Assembly: GCA_029747015.1 (NCBI GenBank)
Contig: JAKOGI010000026.1
Location: 573,317-637,316, forward strand
DNA length: 64,000 nt
Direction: 5' to 3'
DNA from: Carnegiea gigantea
Taxonomy: Eukaryota > Streptophyta > Magnoliopsida > Caryophyllales > Cactaceae
Made by a program: the position numbers and the translations under genes. The notes below the pieces were generated by a model. It made no database searches. It saw only the letters and a program-made list of their open reading frames with translations, and was not told the DNA's origin. Shown here one piece after another: positions 57,814-64,000 of the stretch; position 1 is the first letter of the stretch, and every line of letters starts with the position of its first letter.

Positions 57814-58443
57814 ATCAATATTTCTAAATTACTCCATTCAGATTTTCTTGTGGTAGTTGAATGTAATTTCAAACGTTTAAAACTTACACAATAGATAATT
57901 TGGTTGTCCTCCTCCCCTGGCTCCTCTCCCCCATTTATTTGGAATATGAGCTTTTAGTTGAGGTAGGTTATTACTAATGTTTTAAGTCATGTTTTATTTA
58001 AGTTAAATTCAATGAAGATCAAATCACTTGAAATCCATGCATATTTCAATTAACAATAAAAACATAGATTTAGAGCCATATAAATTCAATTCATAAATTG
58101 AAAATAACTATTGAACACAAATTATTCAAACTAGTAAGAAAATGAAGTTCCAAAGATGAAATTCATTTGACCATAAGACATAAAATTAATTCTTTTTTAA
58201 AAGTAAACAAGATGATCAATTAATTTAAAAAAACATATTCAATTGAAAACTATTTTATAAAAGGGCAACGAAGGAATTGGACCAAAATATGCCTTCCAAA
58301 AATAGCTAACTGTACCAAACATTTTTTCTACAAACAACTAATTCAAACGGCTAATATAAATAGCTAATTCAAGCACCTAACAGTTAACAGCTAATACAAA
58401 CAGTTAACAGTTAACAGCTAAAAGTTATTTGCCAAACAGGGCC
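57814..58443. other. 3' subterminal region of the PIF/Harbinger element
   Basis: AT-rich. The last 150 bp contain many AGCTAAT, CAGTTAACAG and ACAGCTAA words and end CCAAACAGGGCC at 58443. Repeated subterminal words near a TIR are common in DNA transposons. Confidence 0.5.
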
Positions 58444-58623
58444 AATACCATTATCCTTAAATCCTACTTTAAACATGCATGACAAACAAGCCCAATCCCA
58501 AGTAATTGATAAAGCTTTATTTGTGTGCTTTTGTGTAGGAAATAAGTTGTAATATTTGAAGTGATAAGAATCACCTTATTCAACTCTCATTCTATATGGA
58601 GTAAGTCCTTATGGTTGAAATTA

Positions 58624-60436
58624 CAGTTGTTATATCGTCCATCCGGTTGTACAAATGCAATTCTACAACCGGGCCCACAAAGAAAACCGTCATATTTCGG
58701 CTCACTAAAAATACCCTATAACTCACTAAAATATATTGCTGTCTATCCAGTTTCACTTACTAAAAATAATGTATAGCTCACTAAAAATTTTAGTGAGTTG
58801 AGACACAGTTTTAGTAAGCTAATACGTACTTTTAGTGAGCAAACATACCGAAACTAATGCATCTTATGTATCGAAATTTCACATAGTAAAAATAATATAT
58901 GGCTTATTAAATGTGCTATTGTACTAAAAAAAATTATTGTGAATCTGAAATTCACTAAATTATATTCTAGTTGTCTATATTTTTTTAGTGAGCTATGATA
59001 TTTATTTACTGAGTTGTTATATCATACAACCGGTTGCACAGAAGTAGTTGTACAATCGAATTTTAGCTCACTAAAAATGTATAGCTCACTACAATATTTA
59101 GTGAGTTGAGAAACAATTTTAGTGAGCTAATACATACTTTTAGTGAGCGAATAGATCAAACCAATGCATCTTATGTACCCAAGGTTTCACTTAGTAAAAG
59201 TACTATATAACTTATTAAAATGTGCTATTGTACTAAAAAAATGTTATTGTTCATCTGAAACTCACTAAATTGTATTCTAATTGTCTATATTTTTTTAGTG
59301 AGTTATGTCATATATTTAGTAAGTTATGGCATATATTTAGTGAGTTTGACTATATTTAATTAATTCACTACATTTCTATTATACTCACAAAATATAATAC
59401 AAACATCCTTATGTCATAGTAAAAAGTGATTCAGCTGTAACATAGCTCAAGAACTTCATAATATTATTTACTGGCTATCTATACTATTTTTTTTAGTGAG
59501 TTATGCCATTTATTTAGTGAGCCATGATAGATATTTGGTAAGCTATAAAATGTAGTAGAAGGCAACAGATTTTTTTTATAGTGAGCTATATTGATAGTGA
59601 GCTATTGTTTTCCCTGTTAGGCACAAGATTAATTATAGTGATTACATTTGGTGAGCAGAGAACTGATTTATGATTGCTAAATACAAGCTTAATATAAGTG
59701 AGCTAAATGTATTTCTTTAGTGAGCCAACGACTATATTTAGTGAGTACATAACTCATATTGGTGAGCTATTATTTCTCATATGTACATAGCAATAATGAA
59801 AATATCATCTAGAAAAATAACCATAACATTTGTGGTGAGCTATAATGTAACATCAGTAAGCACACAGGGCAATCCTAATGAGCCAAATGTTTCTTTTAGT
59901 GAACAAAAAACTATGGCACAGGACAACATATTTTTTATAGTGAGCTAAATGTATACCTCTAGTGAGCCAATGACTATATTTAGTGAGCACATAACTCATA
60001 ATGGTGAGCTATCGTTTCTCTTATATCACAAACCAAAATTTGCATGGAACGAATGCAATCCAGTTCGAAAATCTCGAAATTAACTCATCAAAACGCAAAA
60101 CTAACGAACACAACTTTCAATCCGGAAAACAAAAATAGAGATCGAAAAAACACTATCAAACTTAACGAACAATTCCGTTTGATGAAGATTCAACATCAAT
60201 GGCGACATTAAGATCAAACTCAGCCATTCAATAATTGCTAAACACTAAAGTAATCGAAGTAGCGAAGAGTAATCGAATAATGAGGAGAATGAAAACCGCG
60301 ATTTCAAAAAATTGAGGAGCATGAATTTTTTTTTATAAATGGGTCAGGGCTCAGCAGTTGGAGGACTCAAAACTACTGTTGGTGGGCCCAGGTGGACAAT
60401 TGAGTTGTCCACCTAGTTATATGTAATAATTTGTGC
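58624..60436. mobile_element. Unclassified element built of TTTAGTGAGCTA-like motifs, about 1.8 kb
   Basis: From 58690 to about 60020 there are roughly 40 degenerate copies of TTTAGTGAGCTA or its complement TAGCTCACTAAA, often 20-50 bp apart and in both orientations. A roughly 370-bp block is duplicated (58.63-59.0 kb and 59.01-59.33 kb). Near both outer ends sits a small hairpin beside GGGCCCAC: GGTTGTACA..TCTACAACC on the left and GTGGACAA..TTGTCCAC on the right. TGAAATTA occurs on each side (58616-58623 and 60437-60444) and may be an 8-bp target duplication; the borders given rest on that and are tentative. No coding region was found. Confidence 0.55.
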
Positions 60437-60444
60437 TGAAATTA

Positions 60445-60954
60445 TGTTGGGCCTCACCATGTTTGTTGATGGAACTACCAATTTTATCCCGCCCATGGAT
60501 TTTATTTTCGTTAATTTGTTTGTTAATAGAGCTATTCATTTGAGGTGCTTCTTATTAGCCAACAATCCAAAGGAAAATTGAAAAATACATAATGAGAAAG
60601 GATGGGATATGAGATCCAAGATCAAAGGCCAATTATAAATATTGGGCGGCCCTAATATAATTAGGGCGGATGGCCATGGCCATTTAAACCGCTAAGTGTT
60701 AGAAATTCTAATTATCCTAAACCTATATAAGGAGGTTTAGGGGGTTGATTAAATACATGAAAATCACACAAGCCTCTAAATCAAGACTTCCTATCTCTCC
60801 TTCTCTCTCACAATGTCCCAACCATCTTGAGGGATTCAGGTTCAGGACATAACATCCGAGGCGACTCTAGTAGTAACCTTCTAGCAGTATTTATACTACG
60901 TGGGCTAATTCCAACAACCTATTCCGCACTAAGGTCAACCTTTTATTGCTTACA
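60445..60954 (+). repeat. Probable 5' LTR of the copia element
   Basis: Starts TGTTGGGCCTC and ends TTTATTGCTTACA, right before the primer site. A TATATAA word at 60724-60730 could be the promoter, followed by a CT-rich transcript start region. The right end is well supported by the primer site; the left end is inferred from the TGTTGG start only. Confidence 0.55.
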
Positions 60955-60955
60955 G

Positions 60956-60968
60956 TGGTGTCAAAGCC
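60956..60968 (+). other. Primer binding site, variant
   Basis: TGGTGTCAAAGCC, differing at two positions from the usual tRNA-iMet complement, one base after the LTR end. Confidence 0.75.
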
Positions 60969-61375
60969 AAAATTGTTTATATTAGCCCTGATTGATCTGT
61001 TCATTTTGACCTCCAGGATTAATTCGTTTAATTTCATAATCATGCTACTAGACTGACATCAAGCAATGTCTTTATTTGTGGCTGATGATATGTTCATCCT
61101 AACTGATCTAATTATGCGATTACAATAATGAAAGTATGTTTCTTTTGTGTGCCAAATTGATTATTGAAAGCGTGATGGACTCGATTAGTTATTATTTTAG
61201 TTGAATAATATGAAGGTTGATTATGCTAGTTTGATTCAAAGCTCTGTGTGTTCTATGAATTCAGTGGCATAATTCATCTAGTTTAATTATGCTAAGTATA
61301 ATTATGAATCTTTCTATGCTATGGGTGATAATAGCATGAAAGCATAAGTTTTTTTTTTTTCCTTGACTATGTGTT

Positions 61376-62170
61376 ATGCCCTTCCCCGAACCCTAACCCA
61401 CTCTCACCTACACCAAAACCCTAAACATCGATCCAAAGTCTGAGTGACTAAATAAAAGCAACCCGGTCTTTTTGTCGAACTTCTCCATTACTGCCATAGG
61501 TTTTGTAGTGATGGCGGCGGCGAAAGCCTAAGTGGCTCACTAAATCAGGACTGTTAAACCCAAAACCATTAAAAAAAAGAGTGGGAAAGAGAAGGAAGTG
61601 GCCCGCAAACTCACCCGTCAGAAACCACTATTGGGGGGGGGGACGTGAGTGCTATGTACCATTCACAAAGGTTGTTTCAAAACACCTTCTTCCATCAATC
61701 ATCCCATCAATCATTGATCTACGCAACATCGGTGAGAAAACCACAAAAAACCAATGTTTTCAAGTGCATGTGAACCCTACATGCCTCTACCTTAGTGGCG
61801 AGTTGGCAGTGTGGGTCACACTACTAGACTCGATTTTCGCCAATCTATGCGTTGGTAGGATTTTTTTTGGGATCGCCTGAGATTTGCAGTAGAAGGTGGA
61901 CGGTTTGACATCATTTGGGTTTGACTTCTAGCGGATGAGGATGGTGGTGGTGATGCCCTTCTTGGCACCTTGGTGGCTGGCCAGAAGAAAGTAAGTAGTA
62001 GAGAGAGGTGGCGGTAGTGGTGCCGAAGGCAAGGGCTAAGAGAGACTCTAAGAGTAAGAGTTTAGGGTTATGAAGTTAGGAGGGAGGGAGGCTCCATTTC
62101 GGTTGGAGCTGAGAGGGCAGCGAAGATAGAGTGAGAGCTTAGGGTTAGAGAGACCCTAAGAGTGAGAGTG
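61376..62170. other. GC-richer segment in the copia leader, possibly a captured host fragment
   Basis: Between the primer site and gag there is a stretch with CCCTAACCC/CCCTAAACC words, a GGCGGCGGCG run and an open frame at 61581-61880 (99 residues, contains VGRIFFGIA). The composition differs from the AT-rich surroundings. The far end contains CCTAAGAGTGAGAG repeats. I do not recognise the frame and it may be chance. Confidence 0.3.
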
Positions 62171-62859
62171 TCACTTTTTTGGGGTTAAAATGCAGTGGGT
62201 CTGGGCATTTGTTTTTTGTGTGGGCCGAAGTTTTGGGCCAAGTGTCTTTTATGGACAAGGACTTAATTGTTTCTGTTATGTTTAATTACCCAAATTTGTT
62301 TTCCGTTTAATATATGAAATTGCATAACTGTTAATTTTGGCATGATTTAGTTTCTGCCTATGCTCATTTGAATGAATTTGTTGCCTAGTTTAGAAAATTA
62401 GTAGTAATTATATGAATATGGTTCATATTGTTTTATAAATTTGTTTTATTTTATAAGTTTCATGTTAGTGTATAAATAACTTTTATATAATAATATGAAC
62501 TTTCATGGTTGAATATATAATTATGTATTATATGTCAACCAATGAAATTTTCAAATAAGACACGTTAATAAAGTAGTTCTATATAAAATGAGCTTATGTT
62601 AATGTGTTTTACATGATCCAATTGAATGCCTTTGTGATTTTTGTTAGTTAAATGTGTTAAGTAGTTTAACAAAATATTATGAAATTATATGATAATTAAA
62701 TTGTGAAAACTTCTAATTCATATTCATATGTGATGATTAAGAGCTTAGCGAAATTTTTGAACATATGATATAAATAATAGGGTTTTTGATAATTTAATTA
62801 GTTAAACAATATGTCTAACACTTTATACAGCTTTTAGATATGACAGCTAAGAATTCGAT

Positions 62860-63690
62860 AGGCAGTATGTATTCTAACTACAAACTAGATACGCAAATTA
62901 TGAGCTTTGGCATCTAAAGGTTCAGTTCACACTGAATGAGGATGACATCCTAGATCTCCTGACGACTTCTATTTCTGCCAAGGTAGACAAAGATGAGGAG
63001 GGCAAAGATATTATTGCTAGTGAGCCATATAAGGAAGACCTAAGGGCGTACCAAGCCTGATTCAAAAGAAATCATTTTGCATGCTACAGTTTATTGTCGT
63101 GCATGCAGGATGATCTCTTGGGAGAATTTGAATGTTGCCCTGCTGTTAAGAACATGTGGGCCTAGTTTAAGGTCAAGTTCAGTCAAACATCCGCTACAAG
63201 ATTGCACAAGTTGTAGTGAAAGTGGATGCAATATACTATCAACTCTAGTCGAAGTATCTCTGAACATCTTCGAATCATGAGTGGTATGGTTCGAGATCTT
63301 AAGGCTATTGGGCGAGGTGTTTCTGAGGAGGAACGGGTACTAAATATGATAAGGCTCTCCTTGATGAAAACGAACATTGAAGGAGCTTTAAACTCATTGT
63401 AGCACATAATGAGAACATTCAACGCTTTGAGAAGATTTCAAAGCACGTCGAAATGGAGGAATAGCACTTGAAAGCATGCATCCCTTCCACTATGGCATTT
63501 GTTGCCAAAGTGAACTGACCTTCTCATGGCAAGAAGCCAAGAAGGGTCATCTCCCTCCTCTGAACTCTCACTCTAAAGACGACTTTGCAAATAAATAAAA
63601 GGCTAAGGGCAATGGAGAGAAGAACACAGCATGTGTGAAGTGCTATAACTGTGAAAAGGAGGCACTTTTCCCTCGGAATTGTCCTAGCCT
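62860..63690 (+). pseudogene. Worn copia gag with a damaged zinc knuckle
   Basis: Reads NYELWHLKVQFTLNEDDIL, then AKVDKDEEGKD, MQDDLLGEFECCPAVKNMWA, EHLRIMSGMVRDLKAIGRGV and EEERVLNMIRLSL across several frames with stops. These are copia gag (UBN2-type) blocks. The zinc knuckle CYNCEKEALFPRNC at about 63640-63685 has Leu where the CCHC histidine should be. Confidence 0.8.
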
Positions 63691-63759
63691 AGCTAAGGTA
63701 CCTCTTTTCACCAAAACTTCTAAATTATATGTTTATTCCCATTCTTTGTTGCTAACTCT

Positions 63760-64000
63760 CTTCCTCACTGGATTGTAGACACGGGGGCAACCAAGCGTAT
63801 AGTTTAGGATAAAGCTAGATTCGTGGAGTTTATCGTTGTCAAACTAGGGAACGACAGTGAGGAAAATGTCCTTAGAGTAGGAACAAACTAGCTTAAACTC
63901 CGTGGAGAAAACAAGCTGCTTATTCACAATGCTCTTTATACACATGGGATGCGATGCTCCTTATTGTCTTTTGTTTCTTTGATCAGATTAAGTTTTACTT
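63760..64000 (+). pseudogene. Start of copia pol (protease), worn, cut by window end
   Basis: WIVDTGATKRIV fits the copia protease active site (usually DSGA, here DTGA), followed by a stop, and then NALYTHGMRCSLLSFVS, the usual segment after the protease. It continues past the window. Confidence 0.72.

Larger units (their letters stand above)
42100..58443 (+). mobile_element. PIF/Harbinger element, dead, split by two nested LTR insertions
   Basis: A MYB/SANT-like accessory frame and a DDE transposase, both worn, run left to right. The transposase is interrupted by an LTR retrotransposon (43260-52074) and then by a solo LTR (52917-57654). Its three pieces lie at 42776-43259, 52075-52916 and 57655-57813. 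The right end is probably at 58443, where the sequence reads CCAAACAGGGCC, the inverse of a GGCCCTGTTTGG terminus typical of such elements. The left terminus was not found and may be lost, so 42100 is approximate. Confidence 0.75.
60445..64000 (+). mobile_element. Ty1/copia retrotransposon, 5' part, runs off the right edge
   Basis: A probable 5' LTR (60445-60954), a primer site (60956-60968), a long leader with an unexplained insert, a worn gag, a zinc knuckle and a worn protease are present in that order. Integrase and RT would lie beyond 64000. Stops in gag and protease show it is not intact. Confidence 0.75.

Overview
The window is nuclear DNA from a flowering plant, most likely a eudicot. 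It has intron-rich genes with plant-specific products (a PsbP-like thylakoid lumen protein, plant-type agmatine deiminase), GT-AG introns packed with transposons, and plant Ty3/gypsy, Ty1/copia, hAT and PIF/Harbinger remains. The species cannot be named from sequence alone. Everything was read by eye, so exon borders rest on reading-frame continuity, splice dinucleotides and remembered family conservation, not on alignments.

Left part (1-36.6 kb): three unrelated host genes, all on the minus strand. (1) Agmatine deiminase (AIH), nine exons at 11445-1179; the last exon, with the catalytic cysteine, lies off the left edge. Its first intron holds a 5.16-kb chromodomain Ty3/gypsy retrotransposon (6014-11169) with 294-bp LTRs differing at 2 sites and a 5-bp target duplication. 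(2) PsbP-like protein 1 (PPL1), complete, eight exons, 24771-18895. (3) Cleavage stimulation factor 50-kDa subunit (CSTF50), complete, fourteen exons, 36564-26329, with one GC-AG intron and a 5.5-kb intron full of transposon debris. The genes do not form a pathway: one makes polyamine precursors, one maintains photosystem II, one processes mRNA 3' ends. Introns and spacers hold several non-autonomous DNA transposons with recognisable target duplications (hAT-like at 12213-13599, 21206-21688 and 29258-30523; Tourist-like at 20513-20716; an unclassified MITE at 27108-27286).

Right part (36.6-64 kb): no host gene was recognised. It is a transposon graveyard: a LINE tail fragment, a truncated copia pseudogene, and a PIF/Harbinger element whose transposase is cut into three pieces by an LTR retrotransposon (43260-52074) and a 4.7-kb solo LTR (52917-57654). 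Next comes a 1.8-kb AT-rich element made of about 40 degenerate copies of a TTTAGTGAGCTA-like motif in both orientations, and then a copia element running off the right edge.

The observations most worth a second look are: the retrotransposon at 43260-52074, whose right LTR carries a 33-bp copy of the left host flank; the TTAGTGAGC-motif element at 58.6-60.4 kb; and the gypsy element in AIH, whose LTRs look young although its coding region is heavily disabled. I found no evidence for an undescribed gene system; the novelty lies in repeat structure.
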